From contig CM063283.1 in assembly GCA_032173965.1 (NCBI GenBank), forward strand, positions 80,416,743 to 80,480,742: a stretch of DNA of 64,000 bases. Direction: 5' to 3'. Numbering within the stretch: the first letter of the stretch is position 1; the number at the start of each line of letters is the position of its first letter. Source of the stretch: Sitta carolinensis (taxonomy: Eukaryota; Chordata; Aves; Passeriformes; Sittidae). This document shows, piece by piece, positions 23,975 through 37,055 of this stretch. The position numbers and the translations under genes were made by a program. The notes under the pieces are model-generated. The model had not been told where the DNA came from and did not search any database. It worked only from the letters and a program-made list of their open reading frames with translations.

Positions 23975-23993
23975 TATATATATATATATATAT
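23975..23993 (+). repeat. TA dinucleotide run
   Basis: An alternating TA run of about 19 bases inside a longer AT-rich patch. Confidence 0.9.
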
Positions 23994-26900
23994 GTATATT
24001 TTTTTTTACAAAGTCAGTCAACATATTTGATGATAAATGATTTTTTCCATTATGTTTTTCAAATCTGCACTGACATGTTACCATTTACTGTAAAAATAAC
24101 AGTTAAAATGAAGTGCTCTATTCATTTTATCATTGTTAGTTAGAGATGTTAGGAAAAGACCAAAAGAGCAGGGGAACAAAAAGGTTTAGTGGCAAACAGT
24201 GTGAGCCAACAGCATGACGCACAACTAAGTGGGAGCCTGTGTTGAATATGAGGAGTACTCTGAAGGCCACAGGATGGGGAAAATGACATATACTTATGCA
24301 GGTGAACTGGCAGAGCTTGCATTATGTGAAAACACCTTCCTGAGATAGCTAAGAAATAGCATTAACAATCCCACAGCTGCAGGGCTGTGAAAAGATGAGG
24401 TACAATAAGCACTGATGGGAAACCTCAGAAAAAATCATTCTACAGGGATAAGTTAGATGACCCATTTAGTTGACAGTGTTTTAGCCAGCTCTCTTAAATA
24501 AATGGAACAGAAAAAATAATTTATCATTGTTCTGCCTCCTTGTCTCTCCTATGAACCTGAATGTATTGGAGCTCTCTGCTGCTATCCTGCACTACATTAG
24601 GACATGAAGTTTGATTATTCATGCATGAAATTATTAAATTTTGTTGTAATTTATGGAATCTCCATTGCTGTATCAATGCTGTGATTAAAACAGCTCTTCA
24701 CTGCATAATTAACACCTAAATGTATACAGGTAAAACTATATCAAAGAGAGCTAAGCAGCAGTGATGTCATTTACACCAGCTGTCTAAACTGTATGGGAAT
24801 ATTCTACCTCAGTTCCTTTTTGGAAAATTCTTGTTCATGCAAATCACATTATTCTGTGAAGATTCATTGATTTTAAGGAAAAAAAAATTGGAATATGTTT
24901 CTTAGAGCCATAGTAAAGATTTCTTATACACTAAGAATACACCCTTTTTCACACTCAGCTAATGACAGAAGACCTAGACATAAATTTTTTTTCTCAGTCT
25001 GAGGAGGGACCTGAAAAAGACAATTGGTATCCCATTTAAGTCTTCTGCATTGTTATTTCATACTTTGAAATTTTATCACCATCACACGGAACATTTTTGA
25101 AATATGGAAGTTTCATGAGTGTGAAATGAATCTTTATTCAGTTGCAAATCAATTGAGCATTGAGATTGTCTAGAATTGAAAGGTACCCTGCTACAGTTTT
25201 CTTTCAATCTCAAAACCAGGTCCATCAAGACCAAAGCAACCATTTATCCTTGCCTTGAAAATACATTGCAGAAATAACATGGAGAATAAACAGATATACA
25301 CATGACATACCTTCTGTTTTTAAAGAGGAAAATAAATATAATTGGTTGTGTACAGAAGATTAAGAGCATTATATTTATAATATAGCTACATCAGTAATAA
25401 AAAGATGTAGACATTCTCTAGTAGCTCAGTATTTTTTGGTACAAACCAGCTGTGACCAGACCACATTCTCTCAAAGCTAATCCTGCCTTCCTTGAGATAT
25501 ATAACGCTAATATGTTCCTTGATTATAAAAGAAGTGCCCAGTTACCAAGCAAAATAAATCAAGAGAATTAAATAGGGGAAAGCTATTTGCTATTAATTTT
25601 CAACTATTAGGAAATTGTTTGTGTTTTTTTTCTTAGAGAAAGACACTATTGTGTCACTTTCTAAGAAACACAAATATGAATTTACATCATGCCATTCTGA
25701 ATAATTCCAAGTTTTTCTGAAAGGACTTTGGAATGTAGCTCTAAGACCGTACACAGCTTATGGGGGTTTGGGGAGGGGGAGTGTCTCATCCACATATCTG
25801 ACCCATACTTGTTTGATAGTCTTTTTTACACAATCATAACCACATGAATTAAATCTTCATAATATCATAATATTGTTCAATTAGATTTAGTAGACAATTA
25901 ACTTCCTTTTGATTCCAGTGAAGGAACAATTCATTAAAAACTAGTATTATGGAAAAGAGAGAGTTAACATTTTTGTTGATAAGGACAGAATGAGAATCAA
26001 GTCAGAACCCAAAAGATTTGATGTATATCTGTCCATTAATTAAAAAAGTTAAAAAATTAGTTTCCCTCCTTGTTTCCTACTCTTACCCCTTCCTTCTGTT
26101 ATACAAATAGAACATATTTTATGTTAACACTATAAGACTCTAGGCATCAACAGGTTTTATGTTTATTTTGAGTTTTACCTGAATTATTTCAGGTATTTAG
26201 CTTACTGTAGAGTTTCACTAACGGTTGACAAAGCAGAGAAGACAATTGCTTATTACATGGATGGAGGAATGAGTGTCCAGCTGTTCTTGAAATGGCTTTT
26301 GCATCAGACAAAACACATGGTTGAATGACATCCTTTGGTACCACCTCTGAAAAATGAGGCAAAGAAAATGAGACACATTCCAACCTCGGTTTCCCAGTGT
26401 ACGTTTCAAAGCATGTTGTTAAACCAACATAGATGGAATTACTTCGTACATGATATAGTTGAAACTTGATTTTTGTTCATACAAACAACATGTAAAACAG
26501 AATTCGCAGGCTAACACTGAGTTAAAAATTGATTGGCAGTGTGAGCAGAAAAGAGTGATTTTATTTAAAGTCTTTTCTTGGAACTAAACCTCAGACAATT
26601 CACTTGTTCCACACAGTGACTTGGAAAGACTAAAGACGATATCTATGGTTCCAAAAGTCAAATGAAGGACTATGACAATAAATACTTTTTTGGACAAATA
26701 CCTACAAAACAGAGAAACAGAGCACTTGTTGACTTGCGGTCACAGTTCATTGTTGCAGTGATCTAAGTGACAGTCTTTTAAAGATATTATCCTGAATATT
26801 TTCACTTGAAACAAGCAATAAAAAGTATATCAGCTAATTCTACAGAAATATTTCAGCATATCTCAGATTTTTGAAGACAGACTGTGTAAAGGAAAAGTTT

Positions 26901-28061
26901 TGAAATTTCAGTGCTATAAGAGGAAAAAGTTGTTTATTTTTGAAATCCTTCTCTTGACTAAAACGAAATCCCTAGAACAAGTTTAACTATTCAACGTTTA
27001 ACAGAGAAATAGATGGGGCAGCTATGAGAATTCTGTATGAATTTTAGTAGAGATTATGAAGTGGTCCCATTGTGGGACATCTTATCATTATGAAGATACC
27101 AGTCTGTAATTTTTTAGGGATATGTCATATTTCTCCAAGAGTCTGATGGCTTCCCTTCAAGAAGGGATAGCCAAAATGCAAGGAAGTACTATTATAATAA
27201 AGAAGATGCTTTGAAAAAATCAGAATAACAGATATGATAAAGGAACAATAAAATACAGTTTCATCTATGAAGCTAGACAAAAAAAAAAGAGGGAGGATTT
27301 TGGATTATAAAATATTTTTAAGTGTAAACAAATCTAAGAAGAATGAGACAACATGTTATTAAACAACATATATATTCAATATGTATATTTTTGTTTCCTA
27401 AGTGGAAAATTTCTGAGTTATCTACTGTAAAAAGTACTTTGTTTCTTGGACCTGTATATACATTCTGCTTCCATTACCAAATATCTCTGAATGTCTCAAG
27501 GAAAATAACAGACCTACAAGATTGAATCACTAGAAAAGTTTGTAATTAAGGTACAATGAAGTGAAAGTCTGGTATTATGAGAAAGTAGGAGGATTAAAAC
27601 TAAGTCCTAGGTTTAAAGCAGTTCTGAGAATTTCCTGAAAAACCATGAAAGACAGCCTGCTGAGATCTGAAGGCCTGGTGCAATAAGCAAATCGTGCAGA
27701 AGAAATATTTTTTTAATGTTCGGTTTGTTAAAACGTTTTACTAATTTTGCTTGGAACAATTCTTTTACACTCCCAAAGTCCCAAATCAGTTCAGAAATGT
27801 CTGATTGGACTGCCTTCAGTGAAGGCCCTCAGATTTGTTGACTGTTCATTTAACGAGGGACACCAGGTACTTAAGGGACCTATAGTAGGACTGGCAATAG
27901 ACATCTCACTCTGTGAAAGAAAATCTGAGTTGATAAACAATGTGATGGTGTCCTGGTTACAGAGAAGGGGACAGAGATTAACAGTGTGGGTGTGTCCAAA
28001 TTCTTTAATCTATACTGCCCACATCCTCCTTTTTTGTGTGTGTGTATTTCATTGTTTTCAG

Positions 28062-28245
28062 GCTGGGGGGAGCTGCAGGAGCTCTCCTTGCAGCTTTGTT
28101 TCCCAAATACGACTTGGTGTGGAGCATGGGAATCATTGCCACGTTGCCTTTGTCTGGAGACCAGTTTCTACTCATGCCAGTGGGAACAGCAGAGCTCAAT
28201 GATTTTTTGGATCAAGTTTTGAAAAGAACCATCAACAAAAGATAA
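28062..28245 (+). CDS. Candidate terminal exon of unknown gene (weak)
   Basis: A strong 3' splice-site context (pyrimidine-rich TTTCATTGTTTTCAG ending at 28061) opens into a 184-base segment richer in GC than its surroundings. One frame stays open to TAA at 28243-28245. It encodes a small hydrophobic opening (LGGAAGALLAALFP) and a charged end (LKRTINKR). I do not recognise the protein. Other frames on both strands are also open here, so the openness partly reflects composition, and no AATAAA was noticed soon downstream. A processed remnant or chance is as likely as a real exon. Confidence 0.15.
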
Positions 28246-29426
28246 TTCCATTTGGAAATGAGAAAAGATACAATGTTTCTGTCCAGTTCAAGCAAGGCTA
28301 AGGATACCAAATCTTCTCAAAGGAGAATTACTTCAAAATTACAGTAATTTCTGAATATGTAAGCCAAGTTCAGGTAGTCCATAATCTTTTTGGGTACTAG
28401 ATAAAGAAGTACAAAAATCTTTTTCTTGCCCTTGTTCTTCATAGCTTCAAGAGTTCAAAGAGAACCAGTCACTAGCACTAGCTTTAGCAGAGTCAATGAA
28501 ATCCCAGGAGGAAAAGAAATTTCAAGTCTAGACAGATAAGAGCAGGCTGATTATGCCAAACTATTTTGTAGTACTGGTAAAGAGAGGAATACAAAGGTTG
28601 TGGAAAACACACTGAGAAGCTAATTTATTTGGGTAAAATGCTTAAAATGATGCAGTCATTACAAAATGAGGCTGCAGTCATGGCTGATTTTATAAAATGA
28701 AAGAAAATACTCCTGTAAGAGAAGGACTAATACATGTGTAATGCCTTAAAAATCTGTGTCACTATTTGTTGTACTAATTCTATATGAAATAACTATATAC
28801 ATACATCACTAAGCTAATGTTGTTTTTTCCTTTAATGTGCTCAGGGTAGTTTTCATATGAGGTTAGCATGAATATTTATGGACATTTAGTCAATTGGCTA
28901 TAAATCTAGTAACAGGTTAGTTGAAGTATGTAACTTTTATAAACACTCTCCTCAAAGATTACAATGGGGGAAGTAGTATATAAGATAGATTGTCTCTCTT
29001 TTACCACTGACATCTCCTCTTTAAAATGCTTATTTTGTTCCTCCCAATCTGCATGGCTAGTATTGCACTAATTGAAAGCTGAGATCGTGAGTTTATGATA
29101 TTCTTGGACATCTTTAAGCCTGCATACAATCATATTTCTTCATCTGAGTAGGCCTCTTGACATGAATATCCATAATCATGGAGGAATACAGCTTTGTCCT
29201 TGAAACTGTTAAGGCAAATAGTTTGTTCTTTATTTCTGAATATCAGAACACAAAATGGTGATAATTTGCAAGCTAGTAACTGAATCTCTCTTTGCCAAGC
29301 AGTGGAAAAATTAAATTGAATGGGGAGTCAAACAAGATCACAGACATTTTCTTTTTTAGTATGCAAGTCACTTTTTCCTAAGGATTGAATCAACAGTAAT
29401 ATCCAAATATTTATTGTTTAATTACT

Positions 29427-29488
29427 TGCAGTTTAGGGATAAATACGCAGAGCTGTTTCAAAGTGATTTATCCCTCTCTTAAACTGCA
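29427..29488 (+). ncRNA. Imperfect hairpin, possible structured RNA or regulatory inverted repeat
   Basis: The left arm TGCAGTTTAGGGATAAAT (29427-29444) pairs fully with the right arm (29466-29488), apart from a 5-base bulge in the right arm, around a 21-base loop. The size is compatible with a small pre-miRNA-like stem, but nothing shows that it is transcribed. A cruciform or a protein-bound inverted repeat would look the same. Confidence 0.2.
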
Positions 29489-31347
29489 TAGAATCCTCTG
29501 TTAAGTATGTTGATTTCCATTTTTATTTGCATGAAAGAAAAACAATTATTTGACATAATTACTGGCATGCTGTTGACAATTTGTCATTTGATTCATCCAA
29601 CATTAATATTTTCAAGGGCAATTGTTGTGATACTCTTACCATCCCTGTAAACAGTAAATAGGATTTTTTTTTTCTTTTTTTTCTTTCCCTGCGCTGTCTT
29701 CCTACTTTCCTTTTCCTTCTCTTTATGATGAATATTTCAGAGTTCTGCGCAAGGAGTTGATCTGTGCATCAATTTACTTTCTTCTTTATTCACCTTAGTA
29801 GTACTGCAGAAATATTACCCACTCCAAACTAAAAGAAAATAAAAAGAATCGGAAGGAAGTAACTGACTGTAAAACAAGCAATATTCAAATTCAATTTAGC
29901 AGTGGCAATTGTAATTTGTTTGAACAGTTGAAACACTTCCAAGTTTTTATACATAAAAGCTCAGATGGAAATGAAAGATTTGCAATTCAAGCTACTGAAT
30001 CATCTGCTGTGGTACAGTTTAGACTGCAAAAAAGAAGCATCTGCTCTTATTCCTTGAATTCACTTTAAATATGTGAATTAAAATGTTTCCACAGCCTAAA
30101 TGGTAAATAGTATGTTTTCAATGTGTTTGTATGTCCTTTTTCTTAAGGAATCTCTTTAGGGCGCACTACTACTAACTTTAATGATTCACAAGTTTTGTCT
30201 GAATTGGTAGCTCAGCTCTTGAGGAAATAATACTGTGAACACTGTACCTTATTACATATTATTACTAAGAAAATAAACACTTTAAAGGAGAGTTTGAATA
30301 TCTCCTTTTTTTCTGTCACAAAGTTGTTTTTAGTATACGCAATTAAATTTTCTCAAGGCTAGACATACTCTAGGTGATACTTTATTATTATCAACTGTTT
30401 CAGCATTTCAAGTTTTTAATAAAATACAGTTTCTGATCCTGAAAGGTGTTAGATCCCCTCAAATTCTATTACGTTAAATGGGAGTAAAGAGCTTGAAGTA
30501 CCTTATAGATGTTTAGAATATTCATTCAGGTCTGCTACAAGTTGAAATTCATTCTGAACTTTTAACTTGGAGTATACCAACACATGTCATCCTCTCCAAG
30601 TACAAACTTTATGAACAAAACTGTCAGGGCTATAATAAATAGTACCATGATGATTTTCAAGCACTATATAGTACCATTAAGCACAGCACAAAGCCACATA
30701 TTTAAGAGAGAATGTATGAAAGCAGGTTAGACATGTTCTGATTTTTCCTTCTTTGTAAGTCATTTCTCTGCAATTTTAAGTCTTCCAGCATAAAGTATTA
30801 GATATGGTTACTGCTGAATTAAAGATTACATGCATATATCATTAAAAGGCACTATTTCTACACTACTGTTTAATGCAATAAAACTGCATCACATGCAATT
30901 TAACCAAGACAAATTATTGAACTGCAAGTCTCTGTGTTTATAAGCAATAAGTTTCCTGTAAACCAGCCCTGAACTTTTAGACTGAATTTAAGTAATTTTC
31001 TTGTTAGTATTTCCTGCAAAAAGCAGGAAACATCACTTAAGGAGAAATTGTTTTAGGAATTGGTCTAGCTGCCACTGTTCTAATGCTCTGTAAGGATGCT
31101 CCAGCTTTTTGAATTGACCATATCTCATATACACATCCTTTTCCTCAGACACAATACATTAGGTGTTATCCGTAAGGTGCTTGGCTGTGACAGAGCCTAC
31201 CAGGGAAGTGTGGTTTGCATTTGTATCTATTCCTCCAGAGACAGCCACTGTCTGTGTACAATATGCTAAATATGAGTCTGATAAGCTAGACATGTAAAAA
31301 GCCTAACATTTAAGATTGCAGCTAATTTGGCGTGATTTTCCTTCTTC

Positions 31348-31355
31348 TGACGTCA
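31348..31355. promoter_or_regulatory. Full CRE consensus TGACGTCA
   Basis: A perfect palindromic cAMP-response element with an intact CpG in an AT-rich, CpG-poor neighbourhood. CREB/ATF factors bind this motif. No promoter is visible beside it, so function is only possible. Confidence 0.3.
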
Positions 31356-32944
31356 TTCACCTTTTTCTTAGCATTTATGAGGAGAAAATAAATCACATGG
31401 CACCAAATGATAGAGTTCTCAGAAAAAAAAACTATCTAAGGAGTTCTACAAAATTTTCTTAACTAGCTTATTCTTTCACTTGACTTGAAAATGCAAAAAT
31501 ATAGCTGGCTGAATACACATTTACTATCATTTTATGGAAAGATTATATTTTTAAGAAAGTATTTCCATTCCATATTATGAGACTGAGAGCATTTCAGACT
31601 GAAAAACATGCCCAGTACTGCTATAGAGTTAGAATACACAGATGGGGTATAAGAAATCTTTTTCTGTCTTTTCTTACATATAGGAATGAACAAGAAGAGT
31701 CTTGGCTGTTAGTTTTGCTCATAGTTCTGCCTGTTTAAGAAATAGAAGTAGGGAAGGAAGTTTTCTGTGTTATGCTCAGAAATTTCATTCAGTACAATGG
31801 AAAGAGTTACATTTCCTTAAAATGTTCTGTTCCTAGCAAGAGCCTATTGCTAAATTAAAAGTGGCAAGTTGAAAAATTGCACACCAGAATTATACTAACT
31901 CAATACACTTTGTGTAGATCACACCAAAAATATGGAAATGTCACCAGAAATATATGTTCGTTTGCTCTGCTTCCCCCCTCTCAAGTTCTGAATTCAAAAT
32001 TATGCATTTTTTTTCAGGGGAAAAGAAAAAAAAAAGAAGCAAAACAAACAAACTAAATCTCCTCTGAAGTGCTTATTTTCACTCTACTTGTCTTACTCTG
32101 TAAATTTAAAACATAGTACTTCTATACTAACAAGAATATTTGGAGGTGAGGCAACTGATTAAAGCTTATACAACATCTGAAAAGTAAACTCTGTGGGTAT
32201 CTCTTCAAATATCAACAACCAGTGCAGGTTCTTTTCCTTTAGAAAAAAAACATTCTTTCTCAGCATGCAGTCTTCTGTGAACAGTCTTCTGATGTTCACT
32301 AACTCCTATAAACCATAGTAATGGGCACTTTATGCAATTTCAAAATCTTTTTGCTTTGAATCTTTTTTCCATCTTTACCATCTACACCCTTTTCATCTAC
32401 TCCCGCTGTGAACTCATTGATATGTGGGACAGTAGCTGCTGCATGAAGGTCACAGACAGAAAGCACACTTGAATAGACAGCACGTTGTTGAATTCTGGAT
32501 GCAACTTTGCTCTAATACACTTCTTATTATCATAATGAATGTCAGACAACAAAGAAAACACAGTTTACAAAGGACAAGGGGTTTAGGACAGGGAAACGTA
32601 GGCAAATGGTGACTCTTAAAGGAAGAAGTTGGCATTCCTGAGGTTCTGCTGGAAGAAATAACCAGAGATCTGGGGAAAAAATCAGGAGGAGGACCTTAAT
32701 CTTAAGACCATCACACAGAAAGCTTGAATTCTCTACCTGAGTGATAGAGATGCATTTCTCTCATCAGGCCACTTCATATTGTGTATAAGCCTGGAAATAC
32801 CTCATTGTTACTGTTGCAATTTATTTCTGTATTCTGAGTGGTTTTTTTTCTTGTTATCGCTCTTCTATTTTAGAACTTTTTTTGTGAATACAAAAAACTT
32901 CATGATACTACTAGAAACTTTTTCTACTAAATCTTCATTACTGA

Positions 32945-33325
32945 TTTAGCCAAAGGGATCGAGTGCACCCTTAGCAAATTTGCAGGTGACACCAAGATGA
33001 GAGATGCAGTTGACACACTTGAAGGATAGGATGACATGCAGAGGGACCAAATGAGCTTGAGAAGTGAGTCATGGGAATCTTGTGAGGTTTAACAAGACCA
33101 AGTGAAGGTGCTGAACCTGGGCTGGGGCAACCTCTGGTATCGACACAGGCTGGGAGATGAACAGATTGAGAGCATCCCTGCTGAGAAGGAGCTGTGGGTG
33201 CTGAGACCGAACTGTGCACTTGCAGCCCTGAAAGCATGGCCAGGAGGCTGTGGAAGGTGACACTGATCCTCTATTTCTCTCTGGTGAAACCCCACCTGGA
33301 GTGCTACATCCAGTTTTCCAACATA
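32945..33325 (+). mobile_element. CR1 LINE fragment (C-terminal ORF2)
   Basis: The plus strand shows the CR1 order: AAATTTGCAGGTGACACCAA, an AAGGATAGGATGACATGCAG block, AAGTGAAGGTGCTGAACCTG, a GGGTGCTGAGACCG block, then TCTCTGGTGAAACCCCACCT. It stops abruptly at about 33325 without the 3' untranslated region, so both ends are truncated. Frames read from its minus strand are shadows. Confidence 0.92.
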
Positions 33326-33329
33326 TGAA

Positions 33330-34885
33330 ATTTTATCACCATAAAAAAAAAGTCAATCACATTAAAAACACTGTTCAAGGCTTTATCTATAGAAATACAT
33401 TTTTTAAAAAAATAGTTCAAACTATTTTACAGAATAAGAGTGTTTATTAATTTGAATGGGGATCAATGATTCACAGAATTTTTTGAAACTGTATTTTCTG
33501 AACCTTGCATATATTTTACCGGCTTGTATCTCACATCTGAACATACTGCACTAAAGAACTTGATTCTCCTATACCAGTCATAGAGTTCAGTTTCTAAGAG
33601 TATTTCAGAAGGTTAAACTGGACTGAGCAACACGTTCTGTGACAGCAAAAAAAGGTTTCAGAAACTGTTGCACATAATGGTGATAAATTTTTTACAAGGA
33701 TATGTCTTTGAAGAAACTATGTTTATAAATTTATAAATTTCTCATATATTATGTATTAAGAAATGTTGTACATTAATATAAGAACTACAAATCTGCATGT
33801 GTATTTATCATTCATGTCTGTCCTGAGTTACTGCACTTGAATCGGCCACTGTCAAAAAACCAAAACAGACACAAAGGAAAACAGCCCATAAATACATTGA
33901 AAATTTATAGTCTTCAGTTTTAATTCTCTTTCTACATACAACTTAAAATAAGCTGCTTCTTCATCTCGTTCCAAGTTTGATTTATGGCATTCAAAGCAAA
34001 AATACAAGAATAAAAGACGTGAATACTTGTTATTGCCAAATAAATTATAGGCTTTAACAAATTGGTGTTTTATAGCCTAATGTTAAGGAAAATAAATATA
34101 AAGCACACTGTAAAAGCTTTATCAGTTATCACCCAAAGGACTTGCAGAGATTGTTCCTAACAACTGTCAGATCTTTAACTAACAGTCAAGTGAAATAATG
34201 CTGGAAGCCATGGGGAGACCTTCAAGTTATCATGTAACAGGAAATTACTTTTTGCAGATTTCTCTGCAATAACAATGGCACGAGTGTCGATACATATGTA
34301 TGCACATTTCTGTGTAAGATGACATCAAGAGGAATCTGGGAAATACCACTGAGTAGGATAAGGAGAAGAATCACAAGGAAATTCTTTTATGTCCTAAGTT
34401 TATTTGTTTGTCAGTCTTTCTCAGCGAGTGTCAGGAAGATGTGAAAAGTATTATCAGGAGATATAAAGGGAACATTTTGATAGCTTTTGTCAGGCTCATA
34501 AGTCCATTCGTAATGAAAAGCCAGAAGAGGACCCAGCAGACTAAAAAGACAGCAATAAGTGGTCAAATGGGAAAAGAGACAGCAGTTCATGGTAAGAAGG
34601 ATCTCTCTATATGACATTTCAGAGGAAAAGTGCTTCTAATATTTTTCCCAGAAAATCTAGGTTTACTAAAAGGGTGTAAGTGAAGCTTTTGACAAGGATA
34701 CTATTGCGATCAAGAAACACATAGAATAAATCAGACATGCAGATAATCTGGCTTTCAAATTTCAATTTCCAGATTTCACATTCATAACAATACACATTAA
34801 CAAAATTTAACCTTGTTCTCTTCTGTTTCAAATAAATGCATGCCCTGTTGGTTAATTGGTTTGACTTTATTAAAACTGTTTAATT
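33330..34885. other. Unique AT-rich DNA, no gene seen
   Basis: AT-rich unique sequence between two CR1 pieces. Two complementary 68-codon frames at 34408-34617 overlap each other and have no recognisable domain. Confidence 0.55.
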
Positions 34886-34889
34886 GAGT

Positions 34890-35480
34890 ATGAAGCCACT
34901 CAGAGGAAAAGGTCACGTACAGCAGGTTGCTCAGGGTTTTAACCAGCAGAGTTTTGAATGTCTCCAAGCATGGAGAATCCACATCTCTGGACAATTCATT
35001 TTCCATGACCTTCAGAAATAAGTTCACTTTAATGTTTAAACAGATGTTATTGTATGTTAATTTGTGCCTGTTGCCTCTGTTCACTAGCATCACTGAGAAG
35101 AAAGTTCAATCCTCTTTACTCACCCCATCAGAGATTTACACACAATGATGAGATCTCCTTTCATTTCCTCCAGGCTGAACAGTTCCATATTTCTCAGCCT
35201 CTTCTTGTGTGACAAATGCTCCAATCCCTTCACTATCTTTGTGGCCCTGTGCTGGACCTGCTATAGTAATTCCATGTCTCTCTTGTAGTTGAGAGCCCAT
35301 GAATGTACACAGAACCCCTAATGTGCCTTACCAGAGCTGAGGAGATGTGAGGGATCACCTCATTTGACCTGCTGGCAATGTTCTGCCTAAAGCAGGAATT
35401 CTTTGTAGATGAACAGTACTGAAAAGGTGCTGGTTGGGTAAATTTTCCCATAAAATCGTTCAAAGTGAAGAAGAAGTGGA
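34890..35480 (-). mobile_element. CR1 LINE 3' segment, minus strand
   Basis: This is the reverse complement of the CR1 tail: CAGGTTGCTCAGGG, TTTTGAATGTCTCCAAGCAT, TCCTCCAGGCTGAACAGTTC and TTGTGGCCCTGTGCTGGACC, then a right-hand part with CACAGAACCC and TTTGACCTGCTGGCAATGTT. The terminal octamer repeat is missing on the left. It faces the CR1 piece at 32945-33325 about 1.6 kb away. Confidence 0.9.
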
Positions 35481-37023
35481 AAGCAGCCAAATGAATTCTC
35501 TTTTGAACATCTAGATTCAGTCAGGGGATCTGAAGCCTAAAATACTATATGGTTTGCAGTTATTATGGACGGTTTATGAAATAAAACTAAACAGAATACC
35601 AGTAATATATGTATCTGATTAACTGTTTTTGATTTATAGTTCCTGCTAGAGAGATGAAGATGGTAAGATTTATTGCTATTACTGTAGGTCAAAAAAGGCT
35701 TTCAGAAGGTGCACCTTGTATGGGTTTCAGGAACTTCCTGGTTTTGCCTGTTTCTCACAAGTTATCGAGAATATTTATATTTGAAAGGAAACACATTGTT
35801 TTGGAGGTATGCACACCACAAGCTTTTTAATACATGGCAAAGTTACTATGCCCAGTTCCCTGTCCCTACCCTTTCAAGATCTGTAATTGAACAGAATCTC
35901 TCACCTATCTCAGTTCTGGGGTCACCATGCAATGTACATAAATTGTGACTTTCAGGAAGCTTCCTAAATGTCACCTACATGCATTTGTGTCATTGACTAA
36001 GTTAGCTGGAGCACTCTTAGATCTGTCCCGAGATGACTAGTCAATTGCACTCACAAGCACTATTGTCTTCCCTAAACAGTGCCCCCATTGTGGGGTTAAT
36101 GCAAAACATACTCCATGAGTACACGCTCGGCTGTGTTGGAGTTCAGTCTTTTTCACTGAAGTGATGACTGGAGTTTTTTCTTTAATTTCCTAAAGTAATA
36201 GAGTAACATTATTACCATGAGCTGTTAAATTACTCAGAAAAGGGGTTTTCAATTAACATGATCTGGACTGAGTAAGCAGGAAGTGACCTGTTTGTTGGTG
36301 TAACTATGAAAATAACCCATACTATTACTGAGTAGTCTAATTACAAAAAACTTACACAGTATAAGCAGTTACATCTTTACTAAATGTGCAGATCTTGCTT
36401 ATTTGAAATGTAAAGAGCATTCTCTCTCCAACTCAGTCTCAAGTCTCTCAGACTCAAGTCTCACACCAACTATGTTCACCCATTTGCAGAGTAAGCAAGA
36501 ATAGACAGACTCTGCAAAAGAGCTGCTCCTCTGAGTTGTTTGCCCATACGGAACTTGCGGAAGGTAGAACTGTTAACTAAGCAGGAAGGGAACTGATCTC
36601 ATCCAGAGTTGCTCCTTGAAAACTGTTCAGGTGAACCCAAACAGAATTAAAAGCTTATTTCTCTATTTTGTAGTAAAGCCAATAGATAGTAAAGGAGTTC
36701 ATGAATCCTCAGTGATAGGTATCATGCAGCACATTATAAAACCAACCTCTTTTCTTATTTTCAAAAGAAGGAAAAAAATTATGTTCCACTTTAATGATGA
36801 AAAACTGAGGTTTAGAGTTACTGAAATCAATGGGAACATTCATAGGAGATCTGAAAACTGAACTCAGACATTTTGATTCCAGTACAGTTTAAAGCTCAAG
36901 TCCCCATTATCATTAGACTGAAATATAGGACATTTCAGGGAATGGACTATAAAAATGAGTAAGCTTTAAAACTTCTTCAGTCAGGTAATGTGCAATATTC
37001 AAATTAACTCTTATGAAAGAAAG

Positions 37024-37029
<6 letters not shown>

Positions 37030-37055
<26 letters not shown>
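37030..37055 (+). repeat. Poly(A) run of 26 bases
   Basis: An uninterrupted A-run in unique DNA. It could mark the tail of an old retrocopy, but no parental transcript was recognised upstream. Confidence 0.9.

Larger units (their letters stand above)
23830..32940. other. Unique AT-rich DNA, no confirmed gene
   Basis: About 9 kb with a TA run at 23975-23993 and otherwise unique AT-rich DNA. Items of interest inside are a possible terminal exon at 28062-28245, an imperfect hairpin at 29427-29488, a perfect small hairpin at 31010-31030, and a full CRE consensus at 31348-31355. No recognisable protein domain, tRNA or repeat-family copy was found. Confidence 0.5.

Noticed and set aside
32971..33295. 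Overlapping minus frames of 64-88 codons
   Set aside because: They are reverse-strand shadows of the plus-strand CR1 fragment.
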